Source: Apiotrichum sp. Y4204 (taxonomy: Eukaryota; Basidiomycota; Tremellomycetes; Trichosporonales; Trichosporonaceae). Taken from it: a stretch of DNA of 64,000 bases. The first letter of the stretch is position 1. Every line of letters begins with the position of its first letter. Shown here piece after piece: positions 44,501 to 53,922 of the stretch. Made by a program: the position numbers and the translations under genes. The DNA lies in contig JAMYHL010000092.1 in assembly GCA_025531455.1 (NCBI GenBank), forward strand, positions 1-64,000, written 5' to 3'. The notes under the pieces were generated by a model. It was given only the letters and a program-made list of their open reading frames with translations, was not told the origin of the DNA and ran no database searches.

Positions 44501-44913
44501 GGGATGTTACGGATCTGCTGTTGCAACACCCTCAATACGCGTCCTTGGCCGGCATACCGTACGCGGTATCCTTGGAGCCAACGGATACCGACTCGGCAGC
44601 AATCATCGCCCACTTCCAAGCCGTGGGAGCGGCCTTTGCTGCGACGCCAACGCTCATCGACAGAATCTCCCGCGACGCACGTGTTGCCGACCTTCTAGTC
44701 GCCTTGCGCGCCTTGCCCACGGGTACCGCCCTCCAAGCTGCCCAGCAGCTCGCCGACGCACCGACCTACAGTGTCGCCGTATTTGCATGTGCCCTGGCAG
44801 AGGGTTCGAACAGCGGAGAATGGCCGCAGCCCTGGAGGGACGTGGTGTGGAAGCTCCGGAAGCACCCGTCCGAGGATGTCCGTGTGCGTGCGTTCAGCAT
44901 ATTTATGATATGA
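41536..44913 (+). CDS. Large intronless HEAT-like alpha-solenoid protein
   Basis: 1125 residues in one unbroken exon, in a window where most long genes have several introns. The whole protein is predicted as repeated helix pairs of HEAT/ARM type; no catalytic motif, signal peptide or membrane segment is seen. Segments such as VFEAALDDAPRARRRLITAA and KRHPLIVINTLVNVLK have helix-turn-helix spacing. The pattern resembles, from memory, large solenoid proteins of actinobacteria, raising the possibility of acquisition from bacteria; this is an inference only. By eye the middle (about 42100-43700) uses more A/T-ending codons than neighbouring genes. It is flanked by tRNA-Ser(CGA) at 40.7 kb and tRNA-Ala(AGC) at 45.4 kb. 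Likely a scaffold for protein-protein interaction. The ATG at 41536 is the first in frame. Confidence 0.85.
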   Translation: MFAVSEAVTELLARVEPLSASRRDREVTRYARSLSPSDAAAVVAELEARGGVYPVRLAGLVAVASRNLEWITKAIGSTDSNTFRIAIGCSIRHPDRVPVPDAVFEAALDDAPRARRRLITAAGALSQRPQLADKIFERVRAEWGDRAAAGVLASCSAELVEQHLTHFVELVDWRFITKRHPLIVINTLVNVLKPSADTWDEVVKHFPRPLTPELLNRLKELAYSPEDLDYRFLEWLIPKKDRPPPESFDAEAWLDHECVGSGCRHITRDILRKLLRSKSPKLDKFLGIKPTGEWLFQYYLLMLPMQERKAVCDFAFERGAAFDILKHGQLNNTFLGCLPKETAASLIRPHVRGDTDFMEALSRKRFLPPDEVREDFLTGTRRSDGDDRYLAWKYFLANFLLWEENDSDKFTELLQLFVERTRNDRAEVRAGFITDLSYTRASLWTPKARAILDQLRQDAIDDDVDTLYLTQTVSHLFRSFPTNPTIVNWALGWFQDPSQKDNAPHGGWNIPSMTQSNITLKDAKALYEILKPSLDDAISNKDWGFVLSVASSLGPRGVPLRGLYEAVRQVYELADNDFKLSALFRWLTPAKTQGGRAGIAFEIDPSSALLPSMAEIITLQRTDLIGKVLKGPLISHLSNGNNIWMVPTAAKKAVQCWTSSQMGEYCDYLERHANDEDITTKKRAEYIRGFGIVPGGAARAVSWVDSDDVPLSEAGLYALGGSESHLSVLLSYGADDRARIASPRVYETARLMRPSEVEPIVATMLTTSGSKVVTRKAALGLVARLLPISRQVECVSSLMSNKHTHRDIRVLCVETTLQTLLNTPKSLEILRVASIDPEEDVRTAVVSTEVSVELYPAYVKFVSALLHSPYSDVVKYAAGWFNRGPLDVSSDHMEKFDLPAIRRRLAHLAITNLESTTHDAYVYREELWCIALAGAISLANNDAQALCEAIDTLIRDQASDPGDMLKYRRIEAIVDSLANNARTSRRICRDVTDLLLQHPQYASLAGIPYAVSLEPTDTDSAAIIAHFQAVGAAFAATPTLIDRISRDARVADLLVALRALPTGTALQAAQQLADAPTYSVAVFACALAEGSNSGEWPQPWRDVVWKLRKHPSEDVRVRAFSIFMI

Positions 44914-45356
44914 TGGATGATATCTGTCTGTGAGAAGTCAAATACGCAAGGAAGTCTGGACAGTATCAAGTGTTGTACCCTCCATGCAGCGATGTGACAT
45001 TTTCTGGTTGGCTCCAAGTATCGTGTATTCTGTACACTCACGAGCACAGACATGGCGCGGCCGCGGAGTCGGTCCTCAAGGTGGGAGCTGCACGCCGACA
45101 AGGTGACGCGCTAGACGGCCGTAAGCACCTGTCCATTCTGCCCATTCTGCGGCCCCGCAAACGTCAGTTCTCCGAAACGGACGATTCCAGGCACGTCTTG
45201 CACCACGCGGCTTAGAGGAGCGTCTGCGACAGTCCGTTCTCGGAAACTCGGAAAGGGCTTGTCTTCACTATACCGTCGCCGCGTCGCCGCGTCGCCGCTT
45301 CTCCCTCCTACTCGTCGCGCTCGACGCGGAGACGTGGCCCGAATCCGTCCCCCGTC
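44914..45356. other. 3' flank of the solenoid gene up to tRNA-Ala
   Basis: 443 bases; short tandem CGTCGCCG-type repeats near 45283-45300 precede the tRNA. No gene. Confidence 0.5.
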
Positions 45357-45445
45357 GGGCGTGTAGCTCAGTTGGTAGAGCGTGTCATTAGCAGGATCCA
45401 ACTCCTATCTTGACAAGGTCTTTGGTTCGATTCCTAACTCGTCCA
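45357..45445 (+). tRNA. tRNA-Ala (anticodon AGC), with intron
   Basis: Acceptor GGGCGTG/CTCGTCC with the G3:U70 pair that is the identity element of tRNA-Ala, then TA, D arm GCTC-AGTTGGTA-GAGC, anticodon stem TGTCA/TGACA, anticodon AGC at 45390-45392, and discriminator A at 45445. A 16-nt intron (45394-45409) follows base 37. The T stem (TTTGG/CCTAA) has one T-T mismatch, and position 6/67 is also T-T. The gene looks functional but the T-stem mismatch leaves some doubt. Confidence 0.87.
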
Positions 45446-46224
45446 GCGCATAGCGTTCCTTTTTCACTGGCGCGAGAGGTATCGTTTGTAGAGGAGTGAA
45501 AGATGCAAGTATGCGAAAGATGGTGGAGTGGTTAAATGATACGGTAGATGGGACGATGGGCGGTGAATCGGAGGATGAATGTCTTAATGTGGAGTGTGCC
45601 GCTTCGAGGTGGGCTGGTGTGGTTAGCGCTGTTTCACGACGGCTCCCTGGGAATTTTGATAACAGATTGAGCGGCTAGTAAAGGTCAACGAAGCCCTGCA
45701 GGCGGACACGCCCGTTCGCGTCGGTCCCGGTCAGTCCATCCGGAAAAGCAACTGTGTGGGGTGAGTTGACTGGCATCAGGCGACGGTTGACCCCTCCTCT
45801 GGATGCGTTGCTTTCACCAGAGCACGCAAAAGAGGGGATTATTACGTCTAACCCATGAATCAAGGTGCAACCCCCCGTACGGAGATCGCATTGGCTGCAA
45901 GTGCACTATGAGTGCGTCGGCATCGGGTGGAATCTAGCCCATAGACCGCTGTCGCCCATAGACCGCTGTCCCCTGATCAGATACTGACCAAGTTCCGTGT
46001 GTCACTCGGTGGCACGTGTTAGCGCCGGGTTTGATAACCATGCTCTGGGGACTTGATAACGAGGCTGAGCGGTTAGCAACATGCGATATAATGAAACCCT
46101 GAAGTGGGCAGGTCCGCTGATATCGTGAGTTGGCACATTTTGATCAGTGCGTTTCAGTGGTGACGCATACGGCAGCGATACATCTAGGTGCCAGTATGGC
46201 GGGTATACAAATAGATCGACACTT
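45446..46224. other. Intergenic with diverged direct repeats
   Basis: Contains a short perfect direct repeat (CCCATAGACCGCTGTC, about 45939-45970). It also has two diverged copies of an approximately 80-base segment (45620-45705 and 46018-46110) sharing TTGATAAC, TGAGCGG and GAAACCCTG/GAAGCCCTG. No gene. Could be decayed mobile-element ends near a tRNA gene. Confidence 0.4.
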
Positions 46225-48414
46225 TTAGCTACGCGAGACGTCGCGGCCGAAGAGCTTGACCTTGAGCCAGTCCGTGAGAACGAGGGCACGGTTGCGGATA
46301 GAGTACAGGGTGGACTGGGTGTGAGCGGGGTACAGAAACATCGTCCAGTTTCACTTTTACTCACAACATACGCAGAGCGCCAGAACAGCATGGCGGCGCC
46401 ACCGCCGGACGCCACGTTGCCGTTGAAGAGGGGCAGGTCAGCGATGGCCTTTTCGGAACCAATGTAGGCGAGCGAGCCTTGGTGCGAGTAGTGGAAGGGC
46501 GTGGGGCGGGCAGCACGGTTGAGCTTCTTAAGCACCGAGTCAATCTCGCCTGCCGGAGCATCGCCCTTGGCGCGGAGCTCCGCGACCTCACGGGTGTAGC
46601 GGAACTTGTTGCCGCGACGGTTGAATTCCTTGGCGAGGTACTTGCCCTGCTGGGAGGCGACCTGAGCGGTGGGGGCGTACTGGGTGGCAGTGCAGTCACC
46701 AAGCGCATAGATGCCCTCAGCGCCAAGCATGCGGAGATGGTCGTCGACGACGAGACCGCGGCGGACGTTCTGAGTGTGGGGCAGCTTGGACATCAGGTTG
46801 CGGGTAAGCGGGCGCGAGGTGTTGCCGGTAGCCCAAACGAGAAGACCGTAGGGGATCTCACGGATCTCCTTGTTGGCATCCTGGACGACGACCGAGTCGG
46901 CCTTGACGTCCTTGACCATGGTGCGGGTGAGGATGTCAATCTTGTTCTCCTTGAACGTGGACTCGGTGTACTGAATGAGCTGCTTGGAGAAGGCCGGGAG
47001 CACGTTAGGGAGAGCCTCGATAAGGGTAATGCGCAGGCGGCCAGCAATCTCGGGGTACCACTTCTGGAGGTCGTCGTGCAGGAAGTCGTGCAGCTCGCCG
47101 GCGTACTCGACACCAGTCGGGCCACCACCAACAACGACCATGTGCATCAGACGGTCGATCTCCTCATCCGGCTGGTTCTTGAACGCGGCCGTCTCGATGC
47201 AGTCCATGAGCCTCTGGCGGATCTTGTCTGCGTCCCAGAGCTCCTTCAGGAAGCACGCGTGCTCTGCGACACCCTTCATGCCGAAGGTCTGGTTCTCGCA
47301 ACCAACAGCGTAGACGAGGTAGTCGTAGTGGATAGTTACCGAGCCGGACGAGCCCTGGATATCAGACACATCTGACTGTTAGCCTCATCTCGACGAACGC
47401 GGAGCTCACCCTGGAAGGTAATCGTCTTGTTGATCGGGTCGACGTCCTGCGCCTCCGCCTCGTACACCTGCACAGCGCGCTTCTTATGGCGGGTGATAAA
47501 GCGGGTCGGCTGGATAAGCGAGCGGGCCTCAAGCGTGCCGACGGTGACCGACGGCAGCAGCGGGGTGAAGAGGAAGTAGTTGCGGGGGGAGATGACAATG
47601 ACGTTGAACTCGTCCGTGTCGAGGTTCTTGAGGAACGAGGTCGCGCCCCAGCCCGAGCCGAGAACCACCATCGTGGGCTTCTGGGGGTCCTGCGGCTCCT
47701 GGTCCGGCGGGTGTGTCTCCGTCTGGGTCACTTATCGTTAGCCTCGCGCCAAATGTCGCACGTCCGCAAAAATTCCACACCGCCAACCTTATCTGCGACG
47801 TGGTTACTCACCGTAGAAGAATGCGGCAGTGGCACCAATGAAGACGACAACGGTGAGGCGGACCGTGTTGCGGACGAACCGGCCGAAGCGTCCCCTCCGG
47901 GGCTGTAAGGGTCAATGCACTGCGTTGCGCAACGCTGGAGGGGTATCGAATACTCACCTGCTCCGGGCCAGCCGCCGACGCATATCCGCGGAAGGCGCCG
48001 ATGGGAGCGCGAGCCGGGCTCAACGCCACCTGGCGAGACGCGGCAGCGAGGAGAGGCGACGACACGACGCGCGCACGGGGCGCGAGCGACGAGCGTGCGA
48101 GAAGAGGGGCACGAGCTAAATGCAAGTCAAGAAAGGTAGAGATCGGCGTCGGGATTTGCAAGGGCGGAGAACCATGTCAGCGATCTGTACTGGCGATCAA
48201 AGAACACGTCTGGATTAGGGAGGTGGCAACCGTGCACGCTACGGGATGGGGTCTTATGCAATGCAGATCACGCTGATCTGATCTGCATCCATCTGTTAAG
48301 ATGCTCATCTCACAGAGCTCTGTTCGCTGGCGAACACGGTCACACCGACCACAGATCCACAGAGCAGTCGAACAGGACACCAGAAAGCGACTTACCGAGC
48401 TGGCGGAGAGCCAT
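46225..48414 (-). CDS. Type II (alternative) NADH dehydrogenase, mitochondrial
   Basis: 561 residues from six exons: 48396-48414, 47958-48115, 47812-47902, 47410-47730, 46365-47371 and 46225-46314. Single-subunit, rotenone-insensitive NADH:ubiquinone oxidoreductase of the inner mitochondrial membrane (Nde1/Ndi1 group), with no proton pumping. The N-terminus ([20 protein letters not shown]) is Arg/Leu-rich like a presequence. A single hydrophobic stretch ([15 protein letters not shown]) precedes the FAD motif [17 protein letters not shown]. The second dinucleotide motif is [16 protein letters not shown] (NADH). The C-terminal segments [16 protein letters not shown] and [15 protein letters not shown] are diagnostic. 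External or internal orientation cannot be decided from sequence alone. The 19-nt first exon was found by frame and by the GTAAGT donor. Confidence 0.94.
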
Positions 48415-49630
48415 GGTGGAAGGAGTGGGAGTCCTGAGAATAGTGAGTGACGTTGCGATGGAGGATATGGGGGATAAAAATGGCTCGCTGGATACATGTG
48501 CGGAGCGCGCACCATACTGCGCTTCCCGGCCGCCGCTGTCATTGCCTCGAACATCGCCTCATTACACCCAGCCATACACCCCTTCAACTCCACTCCACTC
48601 GACGACGACGATAGCCATCCACTGCATCGACTACCGCGTCACGTGCAGGGCGAACTAACTCGGAAAATCTGAGCGTTCGAGACCCTGTAGGGAGTCCTGC
48701 TCGCCTGATCGAACGGAGTGCGACGGGAAGGGCAGGGCAACGGTGATTCGTCACCGCACATAGCACGCGCTGCCGCTGCGCCCTGTCGCACCCCGCACTG
48801 CGCAGGTGGCAACGCAGGTGTGCACAGAGATACGCCGAGAAGGCCGGATGGTAGCGAGGGCTGCAAAGCTGCAACCGCAGAGCCGCAGAGCCGCGGAGTG
48901 GAGCGACTAGCGGACATGAAAACGAAAAACGCCATCCACCACGCGGTGACTGGGCGACACGGTGCGAAGCAACGACGACTCACCTGAAATTATATATGGC
49001 AGATTAGGGCCCGAATGCGGAGTGGTGCTGAGAGAACCAAACCCAGAAGCGAGAAGAAGAAAGTGAAAGCGATGGGAGAGAAAGAAACGAAGAGATCCAG
49101 AGACGAAGTCACGAGTCGCGGGCTAAGAGATTGTGTCTGGTATGACGGTTACGCTATATGTATATCCTGTTTTTCTAAAAACACGCACGAGCGGCTGGTA
49201 CACTCTGTACTCTGTCCGTCTGACGGGGCTGTCTCACTCTGTACTACTCGGTACTCGGTCTCGATCTGCTCCAGAGAAATGATAACGACGAGTGCCAGTC
49301 TCTCTACTCGACACATGATTCGATGGGGCAGCTCGGGCTACATTCCAACTGCCGCCGGGTGCACGCCGTCCAAGGCAGCCAAGCAGAGCTCTCCACAGGC
49401 GACAGGGTTCAACAGGTGGGGCTGGCGGTGTAAGCGACCCTGGCATCTGGCCGCTGGCGCTTGCAGGCTGCTCTCCCCCCTCAACCTGATGTACTGTATG
49501 CATCGATGGAAGCCTTACCGCTCTGCTTCTGCGCCTTCTGCACTCTCAGACTCTGCAAGAGGGGGGATTATCCTTGTATCTCCGTCGACATTGCTCCCAA
49601 GCTTTGATAGCACCATGCAGCTGCATTCTC

Positions 49631-49666
<36 letters not shown>

Positions 49667-50583
49667 CCGACTGTGGGTCCTGGGTGCTCTGGGAGAGTGA
49701 AGGGTGAAAAAAAAAAGAGCAAAAAATCAGAAAAAATTGCTCCAAAAAACAGAGGACCGGAAAACTTTCGTCATAACTGGACCTCGTACCTCGGACGTTT
49801 CTGAATTTCTTGAGTACCAGCGCACGATTGCACAGCACACCGCTGGAGATGTTGATTTGAGATGTACGCAACTGACCCTCGCCTTGCACCCGATGCCTTA
49901 CCGCGGCCCGAGTGGGGGGAAGCGGGACAGTCGCGGTCCCGGCCAACCCCAGTTGCAGCAGCAGCAGAATCATGTTGTCATCGGGAGGTATGGACGATAC
50001 GATATACGATACGACCCGTCATCGCTTATCCCCATCTCCACCGCTGGATTGTACGGAAAGTGGGCACACCGGCAGAGCAGCAACCGGTGGGTTCGGACCG
50101 ACAGAGTTCTGTGATCTGTGAAGTCCGTCCACAAGGTGTCAACTGCAGAAATGACGTGTCTACACGCCTCATCCTCTCTCTACGGATCTACGGAAAAAAG
50201 GGGGGATCTGAGTAGGCTGAGAGAGAAGAAACCCTGGATTCCCATTTCAAGAGCAAAGCGGCGTTGGCCAGCAACAAGCATGGCTGCATTGGCTGCACCC
50301 AGCCAGCCAGCTGCACGCGCGCGTACGCGAGCCAGCCAGATGCGGCCATTTCTAACCTCCACCTACCTATGCTAGCTATGCTGCCTGCACTCCATGTGGT
50401 ATGCAGCAACAGCATTCCCGCCAAGGGCAGGGGAGGGTTGTCACTCAATGGACAGGCGGTACTGCATGCGTAGCACCAACCTCCCAGCGGTGGCGAGCAA
50501 CTAGATGATCACTCGTTTGCCCCATCCTCCATCGTCACTGGCAGTCATCGCGCTTTGCATTGCCCGTCGCTGCACCACCCACG
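48415..50583. other. Intergenic, contains a long poly(A) tract
   Basis: About 2.17 kb between the leftward NADH dehydrogenase and the rightward phosphatase gene. It holds a 33-base A run (49632-49664) followed by A-rich sequence to 49757, and repeated TACTCTGTACTC motifs around 49200-49255. No ORF has support. The poly(A) could be a microsatellite or the 3' end of a retro-inserted sequence on the plus strand; no flanking target-site duplication was recognised. Confidence 0.45.
49632..49664 (+). repeat. Poly(A) tract, 33 nt
   Basis: Uninterrupted run of A, preceded by GCAGCTGCATTCTCC and followed by TGCCGACTG. A second A-rich segment (49707-49757) lies 43 bases on. Confidence 0.95.
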
Positions 50584-52469
50584 ATGCCTGAAGTTATCGC
50601 CGGCCTCTTCCCCGGCAGCCGCCGCTCGTTCGAGCTCCCCCACCACGACAGCGACAGCCCCGCGCGCCGCGCTCTTGGGTCCGAGACGCGTAAATTCACC
50701 CTCAAGCGTCTTATCAAGAGCTACTGGAGCGACTGGATCCTCATCCTCTTCCTCTGGTAAGTGTCTGTCCTGAGTAAATGAGCATGGCGTGCATGTCCGC
50801 AGTATCAACAAGATTCTGGGCCACGTCGCTGGATTCCGCGTCGGCAACCTGTGTTCCATCTTACCCGTACTCGTGCTCGGAGGAGGGACTCGCACGATGG
50901 GGATGGAATGTGTGGTCCGGGGCGTTGGCTTCGGAGCAGCAGAGTACTACAAGAACACGACACGACTCTCAACTCGCAACAGCTACAGCTTCTGTCGTGT
51001 CACGATACTGCTTATCCCCACTCCATTACGACTCTGGCTGCAGAGCGGACCAAGGATGTCACCGCCTTGACCTCGTGCCTCGGCCCCTAGGGCCCTCCCG
51101 TGATACGGGGAAGGACAACGCCAAGTGGTGATCTCGTGCTCTCCCTCTCTCTCGAGCACTCTCGGTTTCCCTTGCGTCCACCCACCTCGGGTGGACACGA
51201 GACCCGCACTCCGAATCGGAAGCGCAGAACTCGGGATCGGTCTTCATCTGTTAACCGGGTTCCGATCATCGGAACAGATCATGAGATCTTCCCTGTCTTG
51301 TTGATCCGTTGATCAGGATAAGCAACCTGATTGAACGATGGCCCCCATCCATCGGAATCTCGTCGCCCATGCGTTCCGCAGGTGTTGTCTAACATGTCTC
51401 GAGCTGCTGTCTCATGTCTCCCCCGTGATTCTTGCGTGGCACAGCTGACCTCATCGCAGGGGTGTTCTTGCTATACTGAACCGCTCCGGTGGCCACAAGC
51501 GTGAATTCTCCCTCAAGGACATTTCTATCCAGCACACGTTTGCCGTGCACGAGCGCGTCCCTTCCGGGTGAGTATCCACTGCTAGCACCGAGAGCTGATG
51601 ACAGTCTCCTCGCCATCGTCTCGTTCTTTATCCCCGCTGGATGCCTGCTGCTCATAGCCCTGGTCGTCGCTCGCAATGCATGGGACGTCCACAACTCGTT
51701 CTGCGGCCTGGCCATGGCTTGGACCATGAGCGGCGTTGTCACCCAGATCATCAAGGTGCGTAGCTACGGGTGACCGGGTACCGATAATTGGGACGACGAT
51801 CTGACAAGCAGATGACGGTTGGCCGCCCTCGCCCCGACCTTATCAACCGTTGTCTTCCCCGTGCGGGGGCTAAAGACTCGCCCGTCTACGGCCTCAGCAC
51901 AGTCGAGATCTGCACCACGACTGATATGATGCGTCTTAATGACGGCTTCAAGGTAGGAACAGGTCTGCAGCCCTTACTGATCTCAGTCCTTCCCCAGTGG
52001 CCACTCGTCGCTCGCGTTTGCCGGCCTCGGCTTCCTCACCTTCTACCTTGCTGGCAAGATGCACCTGTGGGACCAGTACGGGAACCGCAACCGTGCGTGG
52101 TTTGCGCTTTCGCCTCTCCTGGGCAGCGCCGTCGTCGCCATCTCGCGCACCATGGACAACCGCCACCACTGGCAGGACGTGCTCGTGGGCTCAACCCTGG
52201 GTTTCTTCATTGGTGCGTGCAACTCCCACTCTTCTGCTCACTCCCCAGCCTTTATCGCGTACCGCACGTACTTCCCCGCGCTGAGGCACCCGGCATGCCA
52301 CCTCCCGCTTCTCCCGCGCCCGAGCAGGTCGGAAATTGCTGAAGCGGCCGAGGCCGAGGCCGACTTTGAGGCCGGTGCTGCCGGCACTTCGGGCTTCCGC
52401 CTCCTCCCCGACGGCTCGGGCATCCCCCGCGAGAGCGAGGACGACTGGCGCCCCAACAACGGCAACTAG
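50584..52469 (+). CDS. PAP2-type lipid phosphate phosphatase (DPP1/LPP-like)
   Basis: 339 residues from exons 50584-50756, 51460-51567, 51605-51755, 51812-51952, 51987-52212 and 52249-52469. Integral-membrane phosphatase of phosphatidic acid, diacylglycerol pyrophosphate and related lipids. All three catalytic motifs are visible: KMTVGRPRPDL (K-x6-RP), FPSGHSS (PSGH) and SRTMDNRHHWQDV (SR-x5-H-x3-D). About six hydrophobic segments surround them. The N-terminus (about 1-45) is hydrophilic and the C-terminal tail acidic. Intron 1 (50757-51459) is 703 nt, far longer than its 33-60 nt neighbours. It contains an alternative acceptor at 50803 leading into an exon-like stretch (INKILGHVAGFR) resembling the start of exon 2, but that path meets a stop. 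A hairpin lies at 51177-51197 inside it. Confidence 0.9.
51177..51197. other. Perfect 8-bp hairpin in the long intron
   Basis: GTCCACCC-ACCTC-GGGTGGAC: an 8-bp stem and 5-nt loop inside intron 1 of the lipid phosphatase gene. It may be a folded intron element or the trace of an insertion. Confidence 0.7.
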
Positions 52470-53218
52470 GACGGGCGTCGCGGGGACGGGGACCCCGACG
52501 CGGTGTCGCTGCGAGACCTTTCGGCGCGCGAAGAGAGTGGCCGTGGTCCGTGATCTGTGATCGCGCCGTGTGCGCAATCCTGATCCGTGATGCGGGTACT
52601 CGCTTGCAGCGGTTGAAGATGATGTGATGTGACACCCCCCGACGCTGTGCTGGCCGCACGTGCCCGCGACGTACGTAACGAAGCATAGACGACAGAGACA
52701 GAAGACAAGATGTGATGAAGGATATGAAGCGGTATTGTGTCTGAGCAGCTGTATCGGACTCCTGTTTCCGCACTGTTGAGTTACATACCTGTCAGTCTTT
52801 CAAGCAACTGACAGAGGGGGAGCAAGATGTGATGCATATAGACCTCCAAAATCGAGGTTGAACAACTGTATCGCTTCTGCCTGTATCGCTTCTGCTTTTG
52901 AAAAGCTGGAACAACGAGACGCCTCCTGAAACCGACCGAAATCTCAGTTCATCTCAGCGTGAGACCTCCACCTCCACATTCTGTCGTACCAAATTCCAGT
53001 GGGCGGCTGGCCATCCATCCCGCTTGCCATCCCACTTCCCATCCGTTCATCTGCAAGTCTGTCAATCTTGCTTCCACATATCACCCCCTTGACGACGCCG
53101 TCCGCGTCCCCCCTATCTCCTTCGCTGCGTTTGACGGCCACAGCAACACCGGCAGCGAGGGTGGCAGCGTCATCGGCATTAGTATCGTGCTCACGCTGCG
53201 AGCCACCTCTTCTGCGAT
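52470..53218. other. Promoter region of the chromodomain gene
   Basis: 749 bases with no supportable gene. Pyrimidine-rich and CATC-rich sequence (52960-53200) precedes the ATG at 53219. Confidence 0.5.
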
Positions 53219-53890
53219 ATGGCATTCATCGAGGAGATTGTGGGGGATCCCATCCCCCCTGTCGACGTCCAGTCTGCGGAAGGATTGGAGGCCGTCAACG
53301 GCGTGGATACAACGGAGTCCATTGACAGCGGGAGCACCATCATGAACGGCGGCGGGGATCAAGCGGACGGGCACCAAGTCGACGAAGAGACCCTCAAGGG
53401 TGCTATCAAGGTGGGGGATACTCGCCTCGAGGAGATGGACGCGGAGAACTTCTTGCCCGCTCGGATAGGCAACGTCGCGAATATTGATATCGAGATGGAC
53501 AGTGGCCCTGGTGATGTGCATCCCGCGGGCGAGGAACGCGATGAGTCGAAGGACCATGCCGCCAAGCTGGGAGAGACTTCTGCAACAGGGCAGATGGAGT
53601 ACGCCAAAACGGAAACCTCAGGGCAGACGCAGGACGTAGAAGTCATCGCTGCGCTCAATAGTGCAATACTCGCCGTTCCCAAGGCCGAAGACGACGGTCG
53701 CAAAGTCGCTGTGGAAGTCGATGTCGCTACGGTGGTCGAAATCGATGTCGAGGAAGGCCGCCACGATGGACACGACGACGTGGAAGTAGGCGCTGATCAG
53801 GGCGCTGATCTGCCGATCCCGAAGGAAGAGCGTGGGAATTCCGTGGAGGAGCCTATCGTCATTGATGAGGATGAGGAGGAAGAAGAGGAA

Positions 53891-53922
<32 letters not shown>

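Noticed and set aside
46479..47375. 298-codon plus-strand frame
   Set aside because: Exact antisense of the large exon of the NADH dehydrogenase gene.
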